Shown piece by piece: positions 1 through 11,108 of a DNA stretch of 64,000 bases. The stretch comes from Bimuria novae-zelandiae CBS 107.79. Lineage: Eukaryota; Ascomycota; Dothideomycetes; Pleosporales; Didymosphaeriaceae. Both the position numbers and the translations under genes were made by a program. The stretch covers positions 88,726 through 152,725 of the forward strand of contig ML976709.1 of NCBI GenBank assembly GCA_010015655.1, read 5' to 3'. The notes under the pieces are model-generated. The model did not search any database. It was not told where the DNA came from and saw nothing but the letters and a program-made list of their open reading frames with translations. How positions within the stretch are numbered: the stretch's first letter is position 1; every line of letters starts with the position of its first letter.

Positions 1-554
1 GACTCCACCGTGTTATCCGCCTCAGGATCTCGAGGGAGGTAATGGCTTAGGATTTCAAGTCCCTGTGCCGGTTTCCCTTTTAATCCGAGGTCTGGCTGGT
101 CGTCAAATCCCGATGCGTTGAAGTCACTAAGCCGGGCGTTAAGGTCTGCGTCTACCAGCCACTGGTCGAGCCTGAAGTCAGAATGCCTGACTCCCTTAGA
201 ATGGATATATGCGACACTTTCAACCATTTAATAGGCCCAACGCTTCAGATCCGTTTCTGTGATTCTTGTGCAATTCGTCTGGACGTATTCCTTAAGGTTG
301 CCGTTAGGATAGTACTCAAGCTCAATATATTCCTTTTCGGGACCAATTGACAAGCATTTGGCGATGAGTGGGTGGCTGCCCAGGATAAGACAGACGTCGG
401 CCTCATTTTTGCATGCTTCCATGTTCTGCTCTGTGATGCCCATGTCATCAACGAGCACATGACATTCCTTCCTGACGGTGTTTCCGATGCGGTAAGTTTT
501 GGCGCTCATGCCCACCATGAGCAGCTCGCGCTTTGGCGGCGTAGACGGTAACAT
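1..554 (-). pseudogene. Protein kinase domain gene, 5' part, one in-frame stop; runs off the window
   Basis: The minus-strand frame starting at 554 reads as the N-lobe and hinge of a fungal Ser/Thr-type kinase, then meets TAA at 228-230. The same frame continues without a break to base 1 and holds the catalytic-loop region (HSKGVRHSDFRLDQW) and the magnesium-loop region (ARLSDFNASGFDD). The expected HRD is HSD and DFG is DFN, variants I associate with a divergent fungal kinase family (from memory). The stop sits where the family usually has Gln or Arg between the hinge and the catalytic helix. CAA to TAA is a C-to-T change at CpA, the preferred RIP context, and a heavily RIP-mutated hAT element begins 230 bp away. 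A sequencing error remains possible. The 3' end lies outside the window. Confidence 0.75.
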
Positions 555-784
555 GATTTGGAAGTTGATGCAAAGAACGTGTTGTTGGCTTAAGACAGAA
601 CAACAGGCGGGCTAGGGAAGCGGCTGTGGTACGAGCGGAGGCAAGATGCGAAGACCACTATTTCACCCGAATATTATCGTGAGGAAGGGATGAGTTATGG
701 TGCAAAGGAGCCCGTGCGATTTACCGTATCTTGGCAGTCAATGCGCTTCCCATAATGTGGTGTGTGGGTGTTCTCTCCAACCAC
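555..784. other. Kinase upstream region and hAT target site
   Basis: Normal base composition and no convincing coding frame. It holds the presumed promoter of the kinase gene and ends with the left 8-bp target duplication CCAACCAC (777-784) of the hAT element. Confidence 0.5.
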
Positions 785-3700
785 CAGAGTTGTCAACAAA
801 CAAAACAAACAATATTTGAAGCTGAGTTTTGCTTTGTTTAACGATTTTATGGTGTTGTAGTTTGTTTGTTTAATTTTAATAGACTGTAGGGGTGCTTTTG
901 TTTAAATTATTTGTTTAAATTTTGAGAAGCTAGAGACTGTAAAAGGTAATTTATATAGTAATTACTGTGGCGACTCCTTCTACTCCTCTATCCTAAAGCT
1001 TTTAATAAGCGTTTCTTTGCAGTACTTTGCTGCTGCTATCGCGCTTAGAGGCTTAAAACCTGCCCTTATCTATCGCTGCGTACATATAAGAGCAGCCAGT
1101 AACTGTGAGCTTATTTTCTGCCTCTGTAGGTCTATTATATCGCTAGTACCTAAGAAGACTCTTTTATAGTCGCTACTAGAGGCAGGAATTAAGAGTAAGT
1201 TAATTGCAAGCTGTAAAAGATGTAGGTACTTTAGCTTTAACCTAAGCTAGTACTATATAGCTATAACGCCTATTTTATGTTATTAAGCTATCTATAGTAG
1301 CTCTTCTAGCTACTAATTATACTTGTTCTTCGCCGCCTTAGTGCACTCGCGATCGCCAGCGTTAAGTATAAAATTAATAGCGTTATTAAAGCTACTTATT
1401 AAGGGCTTTAGTAGTATAACTAGTGTTGTAGTTGCAGCGTTAGCAGGCTTATAGGCTATCTATAGTTGTAGAAACTACGCGTGGCAGCGGTTGTAGACCT
1501 TAGGTTTATGCTACTATAAACGCTTGCAGTATGTCTTATAGCGTAGGTGGAGTACTGTAGTAGTGTAGTAAACGGGTGCTTTAAGTAGCTTTTTAAAGTA
1601 TTTAATTGCTTTCTTCTTCGCGGCGCGTAGGTTAATTAGCAAGTAGTCTTTAGGCGCCTTAGTTAGGGTAAAGTTAACGCCTTTATAAGACTTAAGGCAG
1701 GCAATTAGCTTAGTAATTATAGACTCTAATATAGGAATTACCTCGTATAGCGCGCTATAACAACCACTTTTACCGTGGCCTTAGAGGCGATTAGTTACAA
1801 ACTTAAGCAGCTATAGTATAGCGATATAGTTATTAATAACCGCCTAATCTGTAGCTATAAGCCCTATTAACCTTATCCATCGCGGTGCTAATGGAAGCTT
1901 GTTACTACGAGTTCGCGCAGTAGAGTTAGCTGCTTTAGTCTCTATTATGTAGTAATTAGCATACAAGGTGATGGCTTGTTAAAGCTTAACCCTACGCTTA
2001 AGTGCACTGTAATAGCTATTCTAGCGTGTAACTATAGGCTTGACTAGCTCGCGTATGCTAATAGAGATAGCGCTTTAAGGCATCTCCTTTACAGCCTGCC
2101 GCTAATAGCTTGTAAAAAGGCTGTACTAATTTAGCGTGTTAATATAGTTTATTATATTAAAGAAGACGCCTAATAGTCTATCCTTTTGCCACTCCTTTAT
2201 ATAAAACTCTTCCTCTTTTATATTTTTAGGCTCGTTCTCGTACGCGTCGGCGTCGCGACTAAATATAATTATTTAGCTAATAAGGTTAAGTATATAGCAA
2301 GCGTAGTAGAGGCGTCGTTTAGTGCTATTAAAGTTATATATTATAGTAAGTTTATTAATAGCAGTGTTATTGTTAGCGGCGTTGTTAAGTATAAAGTACC
2401 TAAGTTTATTGCGATTAATGCTAAAGTATTCCAGGATAGCAGCAACAGCGTCAGCGATAGCCTCGCCAGAGTGAGCACCTATAACTTATAGCAGCGCTAT
2501 AGGCAGGTCAACTATCGCGCCTTTACAGTTAACGTAGTGCGCAACTATAGCAAAGAAGCCACGTTTACCGCCTTTAGCAGTCTACCTATTAAAGCTTATA
2601 TATACCTTACTCTCCGCCTCCGCCAACGCGCGCACCACCTATAGCTTTATATAGCTATAGAGCTTTATTACGAAGCTCGCTACGCTATTATAAGAGCTCT
2701 ATAGCGCTGCCTCTACCTTAGGGTTGGCAAATCTTATTATCTTACAGAAAGCTAGTATTTTAAACTCGCGGAGAGCTCTATTATTATTAACTAGCTAAAG
2801 TATAGCTACCTATTAAAAGCCGTGTACGTTAAAGTTACCTAGTTTGTTAAAGGTCTCTATAGTAATTTTAAGGCCGCCCTTAGTAGCAAATCGTAGCGAT
2901 ATTTAACCAGGTTTACGCGTAGGCTTGCGGGCAATAGGGCCGTCTTTATAAACTTAATAGCTAGGTTTATCTTAGGCGAGATATTATATAGCAGCGCTAG
3001 TTAACTTTATTATTTAGTGTATAGCCCCAGGGAGATTGCGCGTGTGGCAGTACCTACACATAAAGTAAAGCTACTCTAGCTCATATATATTCTTCTTCTA
3101 CACGCGATAGCTATGCTTATAGACCTAGCTAGTATTACTCTTTAGCGCAGTAAGTGGCTTTGCTATACTATTTAATCTATTAAAGTTATAGCTATTGTAG
3201 TTACCAGCCCAGCCCTCCTTAAGAGTAAGAGCCGCCTCTATTATTATCTCTATTACCGCGTTAAAACCAGCTATTTACTACGTTATAAATACCTTAGGCC
3301 TGTTAAGCATTAATTACAACTCCTAGGCAACGTTATCGCTGTTTTATAAGGCTTCGGGAATGGCTAGCTGCATGTTCTGGCGTGGAGATGCTCGCTGGGG
3401 TGAAGCATCTAGCAGCGGCTTCGGCTGGGTTGGCGGCGTGTTTGGTAGCTCTGTAAGCAGCTCTATAGGCTATGCAGATAAAGGCTTAGGCGTACTATCG
3501 CGCTTAGTTAGCTAACTATTAATGCTTTAGCGCACCTTCCATAAGGGCTTAGGCGCACGATAGGGACGTTTAGGTGCAGGTTTAACTGCCTTAGCGGACT
3601 TATAGCTTCGTTTTAGAGGCATAATAGGCGTGAACGTGTGTGTGCAAAGGCGCGAAAAAGTAAGCTATATAGGCAGGCTAAAGTAAGGAATATAGGTAAG

Positions 3701-3949
3701 TTAAGCGTTAACGCGCTGTGTACGCGGGAAGTACGCGATTATTTAGCTAACATTACGTTACATAGTAAGGCTAGGCTACAACGGGTCTAATAGCTATTTT
3801 TAAACAAACTTAAAATATTCAAATAGAGAAGCCTATTATTTTAAATTTGTTTATTAATCTAGCGCACAAAAGATTTGTTTGTTTAAATTTAAAAAATTAA
3901 ACAAAATCAAATCAAAATTTTGAAGCACATTTGTTTGTTAACAACCCTG
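785..3949 (-). mobile_element. hAT-superfamily DNA transposon, complete but RIP-mutated
   Basis: Flanked by a perfect 8-bp direct repeat CCAACCAC (777-784 and 3950-3957), the target duplication length of hAT elements. The ends are inverted repeats: CAGAGTTGTCAACAAACAAA on the left against CAGGGTTGTTAACAAACAAA read inward from the right, two mismatches in 20. Subterminal sequence is rich in TTTGTTTGTTTAA-like motifs at both ends. The interior is AT-rich and TA/TAG-rich, as RIP leaves it, and carries a broken transposase on the minus strand. Confidence 0.88.
1030..3622 (-). pseudogene. hAT transposase relic
   Basis: Read from ATG 3622 on the minus strand, it begins with a basic N-terminus (MPLKRSYKSAKAVKPAPK) and about 570 bp further on has a Cys-x2-Cys motif in a BED-finger-like setting (YFMCRYCHTRN). 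Near the other end, about 1065-1215, the frame reads LAINLLLIPASSSDYKRVFL followed by a segment ending LLAALICTQR. This matches the C-terminal hAT dimerisation region (pattern LSIPA...ERVFS). Many in-frame TAG/TAA codons and a Cys-to-Tyr type change fit RIP, so no product is expected. The boundaries are approximate because frames were followed by eye. Confidence 0.75.
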
Positions 3950-4156
3950 CCAACCACTACAGTCTCTAAATCGTTTATGGAGTAACTTAGAAGAATGAAA
4001 GGAATTAGAACTATAATATTCGATCTAGCCTGGCGTTACTTCGTAGTTGTACGGCTATAGACTTCCGGTGCATGCCCTAGCCCTTGCGGGCAAGTTGCTG
4101 AGAGCCTTCTGTGTCATCAGTACTTAAAATCGCTTAGACCTGAAGATTACTCCAGC

Positions 4157-7100
4157 TTAATCAGAAGAACGGGCACCCTCATAATGCTTATGGGACAGCC
4201 CCTCCGCACTGTCCGTCCTATTACTCGATACCTTCATAAAGCTGTGCGGGCCATAACTAGTCGTGGACGTTGACGATTCAACCGAACTGTCGGAGTGTCT
4301 CGAGACAACCTTCAAGTTATTCACTGCCTCGGCACTGTTTTCCCTTTTGGCTTCGTAAAGGCGTGTGATATCGCGTTTGATGCTTTCGAGATCCCAGTCT
4401 GGATCGATGCGCTTAGGGGAGGAATCATAAACGCCTTTGCCTTCGCCGTTGAAATGGAGTTTCCATGCTGTCGATCATCAGTACAATGATTAATGCTTTA
4501 GAAGCATAGAGGGTACTCACTTGTCGGATCAAACGTTAACCATGACCAGCTATCATTGAGGTAGCATCGCTCCGTTCCGACCGTGATGGACTTGCAGAGA
4601 CCCATTGGCCCCGGTGCACACCGAAGATATTTGAGCCCCGCGCAGATTTTGATCATACTAACGACGTAGCTAATCGCAATCTCACGGCCCAAGCATTCAT
4701 GCGGACCGGAGCCAAAGTGCATGTACGCATTCTTGTCTCGACCCGGCTGGAACTGGTCGGGGTTTTTCACGAATTTTGGGTCTCTACAAGCGGGACCCTG
4801 GAGAGCATTAGATGAACGTGTTTTTGACCACAGTGGGGAACTACTACCAAGAGGCACACGATAGCATCTCCTGGGTTGTAGGTGATACCATCTATTGTGC
4901 ACTGCTGTCTGCAGATACGGAGGTTGCGTTGAGTGCTAGTCAGTCTCTGAGCCTCCAGCACATACTCGCGGATCATCTGATCCGCCTGGACTGTGTTCTG
5001 AGCGACTAGATCCTGGATCTTAGCCCAGTGATCCTTTCTTCCGGGTTCCAGGAAGAAGTTGAGCACCTCAGTGAACTACATCGTTGGTTAGTTTCACGGA
5101 CTGGTTCAGGATACTATGCCACTAACCGCACCCACTGGAACTCCAACACCGGCAAGAGCAGTGAGCCAGCATATCTCCGCCGCTTCGCCCGTCGTCTTGC
5201 CCGCAGCTAGCAGCTCCTTGACGAATTCGCGCCCGTACGAGGCCAGCGACCCGGCCTTCGCCTTATTCGGCCTTGCTGGACCCCGAGAGAAAAGCCACGT
5301 TAAGCCGGTCTTGGTCTCAAGGTGTATACCATCAACGACTTCTTTCGTGGTCTTGCTCAGGACTGCAGCGCCCTCCTGAGCCCAAGCCCTGCGCCGCCAC
5401 GCCATGCCCGGATCGTTGTTGTTGAAGCCCCATACGCGAACGTTAAGAAGGTGCTGGTATAGTGTTGGCGTGTTCATTGAGCCGTATGGATTGTCATCTC
5501 GCTCGAGGTCGAGAGCGAAGAGGTCGGCCAGGACTTTGGTGTTCACGGGAATAGCGACGCTGGGCTTGTTAATATACTATTAGACTGAATTGGACGGACA
5601 TGCTACTTACTCCCTGATAATATCGATTTGCTTGCCAGCAACACCAATTTCAAACTCTTCTTTTTTGAGAAACTTCTTCGCCATGTCCATGATGCTTTCC
5701 GAAAGCAGTTGCCTAAAACCCTGCGGTGCGTAAAGGCAGTCACCAACCAGATTCCTCTGTATAGTATTCATCGGCTTATCTCCACCCAGCATAAAGCCCG
5801 AGTAATCTTTCTCTCCAGGGAAAAGGTCATTCAGCGCGGGAAGCCAGGGTACGATGAAATCCTGCTGATTGGTGAGAATTTTCTGGACGGTCTCATTGCC
5901 AGTTACAACTCTAGGAGTGTGGGGAGGTTTCGGGTCATTCTTGGTGTAGAGCTTGATTGTTCCAATCGCCTTGGCAATTTCTTCGTTCTTGTCTTTAGTG
6001 AAGAAGGGCTGCATTACGTGCAGAGAGTTGTAGGGGAACCAGCCAGGAAAGGCGCGCTGAATCAGTTTGTACATCATTGAGCCGCCCAGACTTGAGATCG
6101 GTCAGCGAGGAGCTGGAAAGATATTAGGGCTAACGGGAGTGAACGAAGACATACGTATTATAGTCCTGAGCTACTTCAGTTATGCCCCAGTTCGTTAGCA
6201 TTGCCGCCGTATAATCCAAGGTATAAAATCTGTCGGAGCGGACAAGGGTCACTGCATCGGAAAATACTGCTCTTCCCACCGTGTACGGGGGGCAGCCCTA
6301 AAAGATAGTTACTCTCTAAGCCCAAAATAGTGAAACCTGAAGTCCACTCACGCCGCAGCCGGGGTTCATAGCCGGCTTGTCCTCTTCCAAGAAGAGGCCA
6401 GGATACAACTCCACCATATCTGGATGGTCGTACAGTGATCTAAGAATGTCCGCAATCTTAGGGTCGGGATTAATGTCCTCCATGGTTTCATGCTTCTTGA
6501 GGCCGAAGAAGCCGCGGAACTCGTTAAGGGATGCGACTTGCCATTTCCGGGCTTGGAGAATGCCCAGGATCTCGACAACGCGGAGGGCTTTAGGTACCAT
6601 TCTGGCGCCGAAAAGACCTGCCGGCTCTTCGATGCCTCTCCGTAATTCCTCTACCATTTCTGCGTCGTTGAAGCAGCCGGTCTTTTCATCCCGTTTCAGC
6701 CCTGCGAAGGTTCGCATCTTCGGATCATCTGGTATGGAGGTTTCGTACTTGAGAAGGCCTGTGAGAAGCTCCTTGGGATTGAGTTTATTCAGTGGTTTGT
6801 TAATCCCCTTGAAGACTTCTTGGTCGAGGAAGCCCTCCAGCCATTTCTCATCGCGCTGTGATATGATGGAGTGGAAGCGGTATAGAAGGTTAAATTCGGC
6901 GGAGACTTGATTGCCTACGCCACTGGAAGATGTCAGTACCGAGATGGGAAGATATGGAGTTGGCCTATATACCGGGGCGTTCCATCTCCGCTGAAGTGTT
7001 TATCAATGGCAACTCGGGGGTCTAGAGTCCAGGTTGTATTCGAATGATGAGCGTTGGTAAGGCCACGAAGGTAATCATGGAGAGATATGTTGACGTAAAG

Positions 7101-8355
7101 CCCCCCTACAACCCTTTCATCTGTCAGTCGCCATAGAGCAAGAATAAAGGGTCGCAACTCACAATCTGGCCGTCTGGAACAAGTCTTCATCAAGCTTCGC
7201 CTCAGCCGCCTTGAACTCGTCTTCGGTAAGTAAATCCTTGTCTGGCTCTGGGAAACGGTTGCCTTCATTGATCTTGTACAAGATGTCTGCAACGTAGTTA
7301 TGGAAGCGACTGTACATGACCAGCATAACATTCACCCCAGGTGGCTGAGCCAGCAGACGCCGTTCGTGGAACGTGTCAGGCCAAAGCAGACCTAGCTTCA
7401 TTTGACGGACTGCCAATTGGTCTTTTCGGTTTGAGCCGTAGAGCGGGGCAAGGTCCAGGTAGGATGATGTGTCCGAAATGTTTGAGTCGGCCCGATTTGT
7501 TCGGAAAATATCTGAGAGGGTCATCCTAAGTAGTACTTCTAGGGTTCATTGGGCACTTACCGTGGATAATGATTGTGGCGTGATAGAAAAGCATCGACGA
7601 GATCCCGGCCGGGTTCTTCTTGAAGCTGCCGTCTTCTCGGCACATGAGCACTACGACGACATCAGAGAACGAAGAATAGGGGCAAGAGGAACCATACAGT
7701 CGAATAGCAAACCAGGATCAGGCTTAACAGCGTGAAGCTTCTTATCAGTCCCGCAGGTTTTTGCGTATGGAGTACCAGCCTTCCCCAGATCTGGGTTCAA
7801 CACATTCTACCATTGTCAGTTGGGATTGAATCTGCTGCTTGCGGTGACTAACATTGTAACTCCCATCGGCTGTTCGGTATTGAAACTTGTCGCCCATATA
7901 ACTCAAAGGCGGGTGCTGAAGGCTGTCCCAGAGGCCGTCTATCATCGTGTCTGTGAGTTTGGATCGTGTTTTCGATGTCTCGGGCAATGCTGCCGCGATA
8001 GATATCAGACGCTCCATCTGCAATCCTAATGAACTTTTCTCCCATATCCATTTGGTTTAACGAAACTCACTGTCATCTTTTTGTCGTCGATAGGTTTTCC
8101 CTTCTCCTTGGCAACCTCATACAGTGTTTGGGCACTGGAAATTAGTTTGCCCTCCCGAGACAAGACCTTGAGATCGTTGAAAACGCCAGTCTGGACCTTT
8201 ACCGGGTCCGCATAAGACTCCCCTCCCTGATACTTCTCCTCCTTCACATCTTTGGGCTTGCTATTGCGTTTTCGATTCACCAGATATAGGAAAGTACCAA
8301 CGCTTGCGGCCGCTCCCGCTCCCCTGGCCCAATTCTCCATGTCTTCGAAAACCAT
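4157..8355 (-). CDS. Psi-producing oxygenase / linoleate diol synthase-like dioxygenase-P450 fusion
   Basis: Thirteen exons: complement(join(4157..4467, 4521..4797, 4848..5075, 5127..5559, 5611..6090, 6155..6297, 6352..6922, 6973..7113, 7163..7511, 7561..7650, 7698..7806, 7853..8017, 8071..8355)). They total 3582 nt, 1193 aa; all 12 introns are 46-64 bp with GT...AG ends. The N-terminal two-thirds is an animal-peroxidase-type fatty-acid dioxygenase with SSYLDLAPLYG, catalytic Tyr394 and proximal heme His397 in YRFH, and FYHATIIIHD holding the candidate distal His. The C-terminal third is a P450-like hydroperoxide-converting domain with the heme motif FGSGPHECLG (Cys1033), absent from PpoC-type 10R-dioxygenases. 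The family oxygenates linoleate/oleate to hydroperoxides and rearranges them to oxylipins that control sporulation. I see no Asn-x-x-Gln in the presumed I helix, so diol synthase versus another P450 activity is open. A hAT element ends 200 bp beyond the stop. Confidence 0.9.
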
Positions 8356-8504
8356 GGTGGGTCAGATAAGACAATTGACACGTGATGAGGTTTGAAATAG
8401 GTCTCGGAAGACTGGGAGGAAAGGAAGAGCAACTCTCAAAAGGCTGCCACCTTATAAATATGAGTGATTCGCACCTAGTTTTATCGGCAGATGCCGTGCA
8501 GCTG

Positions 8505-8840
8505 GCCCCAATCACATCCTTGCAACACATGCCAATGCTATCAACAGCCAACATCTCCGCCGTCGTTCACACAAAGTATACCGTGAATCTAGAGCTTGGA
8601 CACCAATCAAGGCAGCCCATCCGAGGATGGTGAAGTCATGTGTCTGGTTTGGGTTTTTAGCCAGCCAGTGATGCCCCAACAATATCCTTGTAACACATGC
8701 CAATGCTATCAACAGCCAACATCTCCGCCGTCGTTCACACAAAGTATACCGTGAATCTAGAGCTTGGACACCAATCAAGGCAGCCCATCCGAGGATGGTG
8801 AAGTCATGTGTCTGGTTTGGGTTTTCAGCCAGCCAGTGAT
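8505..8840. repeat. Two-copy tandem duplication, about 168 bp per unit, upstream of the Ppo gene
   Basis: Copy 1 (about 8505-8672) and copy 2 (about 8673-8840) agree over nearly their whole length, with a few substitutions, for example CCTTGCAACA against CCTTGTAACA and GGGTTTTTAG against GGGTTTTCAG. The repeat starts about 150 bp upstream of the Ppo start codon, so it probably duplicates promoter sequence. The rest of 8356-9516 shows no coding frame I trust and acts as the shared 5' region of the divergent Ppo and DUF2235 genes. Confidence 0.9.
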
Positions 8841-9130
8841 TATAAGTGGGGAGCTGGAACGTGCAACCAGAAGACACGACAGCACAACCCCGTTACACAG
8901 GAGCGGGGGATCATCCGCCTGTAGGGTATGCTTAATGGTACGCTAATTATGCAGTAAATCGTGCAGGTTTTGCGAAGGATGTGGATAGATGCAGACCCGC
9001 CCGCATATCTCAATCGGCCCACTTCTACGCGTGGCTTGCATTGATGTATAGATATGTGGCGCTAGTACACGTATGCAAAGCAGCCGACTGAACGTTCCAC
9101 ACTGCTCTAGATCTTTGATGCAAAGAGACA

Positions 9131-9294
9131 TACATGGGCACCAATAACCGGTAAGCTAGATATTAGCGTACTAACCCTTCCCATCCAACCAGAGAAGATA
9201 TTGTCACGGCGGATCCTAGTATAATCTCTGCTTGATTGGTTGAAAACGGCTTTGGTACGATAAGGGTAGCTTACCGGTTATTCGTGCCCATGTA
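9131..9294. mobile_element. Small terminal-inverted-repeat (MITE-like) element
   Basis: A 28-bp inverted repeat, one mismatch, bounds this 164-bp piece: TACATGGGCACCAATAACCG at 9131 and its near-complement ending at 9294. The outermost bases are TA on both sides, as for a Tc1/mariner-type insertion. A 10-bp direct repeat TGCAAAGAGA also flanks it (9119-9128, 9295-9304), so a longer Mutator-like target duplication is an alternative. The interior has no coding capacity. Confidence 0.75.
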
Positions 9295-9516
9295 TGCAAA
9301 GAGATATGTGCAATGCCGCCATGTTTGGGGCACGTTCCTCTCGATGAGCTACGGTTCATCCGATGCAGTAATATACGTTCCTAGCTCATGATCATCAGGC
9401 GCCCGTTGATATTAGGATTGCTGCCTTTTTTTTGCTTCCGATTCAGATCATCTGTCTGAATTCGTTCAGTTTCTCAACTTTCACGTCCCATTCACCTTGG
9501 TCGGTCTCACTTTGAA

Positions 9517-11108
9517 ATGGCGGAGGAGGGCCACCAAAGCAGGAAGATCGTTGGCACCCCTGATCGCCTGGTACTATGCTTCGATGGGACAGGGAACAAA
9601 TTCTTGGGCAGTGAGGCCGACACCAATGTCGTCAAGATCTACCAGTTACTCAATCGCAATGCCGGAAATCAATTCCACTATTATCAGCGTCGGTGCCTCC
9701 ACGAATTATTATTGACAAGTGAATACTGACCACTACGCCAGCGGGTATTGGCACCTACGTGGTGCACCAGGACTCAAACTCGTCAACTGGCAATTTCTGG
9801 ACACAATTGAAGTCCAAGGTCCTCACGGCAGTTGACGAAGCCGTAGGAACATCATTCGTACACCACGTGCTTGCTGGATACCGCTTTGTGATGCGGTACT
9901 ACAAAGAGGGAGACGAGATCTACGTCTTCGGTTTCTCTCGAGGAGCCTACACCGCGCGTTTTCTGTGCGAGATGCTCTACAGCATCGGTCTGCTCTCACG
10001 TGGCAACGAAGAGATGGTCCGTCACGCATGGGACACATTCAGCGACTACCAGCGCAGCCGGGGGAATGTCCCGGCGACAAAGAGGGACATAGACAGATTG
10101 AAGTATATGGAGAAGTTCAAAACAACGTTTTGTCGACCCCAACTTGAGGTGCGTTTTCTTGGGCTATTTGACTGCGTCAACAGCGTTAGCAACTTCGAAG
10201 TCCCGTTCGGCGCGAAGAACTACAACGTCATCGCCGAGCCACCGGCGACACATATCCGGCACGCTGTCTCAATTCACGAACGTAGGCTGAAATTCAAACC
10301 TGCTCTCTTCCACATTGATAAGAACATAAAGAGCGATGTTAAGGAGATGTGGTTTGCCGGCAATCATGGCGACGTCGGCGGAGGATGGGGCTTCTCTAAA
10401 ACCCAGCGATACCTACTATCTGATGCCCCTTTGGAGTGGATGATAAACGAGGTCAAGAGCCTATCGGACTGTAACCTGGAGTGGACCGAACGCACCATTA
10501 TCAAACAACACAATACAAAGGAATTGAAAAAGCAGGGGATATGGGGATTGCTGTTTGGCAAGAAGAGATCTGCGCAGGAGATTCGCGTAGAGACAATGCA
10601 ACCGCATGATATGTTGGCTTTTGGGCGTGGAGCGTCTTGGTTCAAGACACTATTCTGGTGGATCTTGGGTACTTCCCCTCGGCATATTTTTTCCTAGGGC
10701 GTTTCACTCGTAATGTAACTTGTTTGTCTGACAACCTTTGCAGAAATACTACCCATCTTCTCCCGCCTTGAACTCGAAAATGACGTCTGGGTTCCTCGAC
10801 AGTGGCCACCCAACCTGGGCGCCCTCCGCGACATTCCCACTGAAGCAAACATTCACCCCACTGTCGAAGCCATGTATAAGGCAGGCGTGCTATCTCAGGA
10901 AGAGATGCCGGTACTAGGTGGCACGGATCCCCCAATTCCGACGCTGCCTGGGGCGGCGGCTATTTTTGCGGCGAGGAGGAAGGAGATTATGAAGCGCATG
11001 ACGCTGATAGGTGGTGGAAAGGGGGAAAGGGAAAAGGAACTGCTGGTAAAGCCAAAATCTTGGGATAATATGGGATTAGTGAACAGCCGAACGTGGAATG
11101 GGGACTAA
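9517..11108 (+). CDS. DUF2235 (T6SS phospholipase-like) alpha/beta hydrolase
   Basis: Three exons, join(9517..9688, 9742..10668, 10744..11108), 1464 nt, 487 aa. Intron 1 (53 bp) starts with an unusual GTCGGT donor; intron 2 (75 bp) ends TTTGCAG. Near the N-terminus the DUF2235 opening [11 protein letters not shown] is clear. The nucleophile elbow is [11 protein letters not shown], with Ser near residue 123 in the GxSxG position, followed by [11 protein letters not shown] and [13 protein letters not shown], which carry the Asp and His regions of the family. The C-terminal exon reads [17 protein letters not shown], also typical. Fungal DUF2235 proteins are predicted serine hydrolases related to bacterial Tle1 phospholipases; the substrate is unknown. 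It is transcribed divergently from the Ppo gene across about 1.16 kb. Confidence 0.9.

Noticed and set aside
2186..2491. 101-aa plus-strand frame inside the hAT element
   Set aside because: AT-rich antisense shadow of the RIP-mutated transposase; composition alone keeps it open.
4295..4489. Plus-strand open frame
   Set aside because: It is antisense to the last exon of the Ppo gene.
4498..4520. Stop codon at 4498 as the end of the Ppo protein
   Set aside because: A GTGAGT donor at 4520 and a CGACAG acceptor at 4468 join the frame to a further open exon ending at 4157; total length stays divisible by three and the joined residues fit the family.
4798..4847. Apparent frameshift in the P450 domain of the Ppo gene
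   Set aside because: A 50-bp segment with a GTAGTA donor and CTCCAG acceptor restores the family sequence (CLL then GPACRDPKF), so it is an intron.
8505..8840. CRISPR-like or regulatory array
   Set aside because: Only two long, contiguous, near-identical units; a simple tandem duplication.
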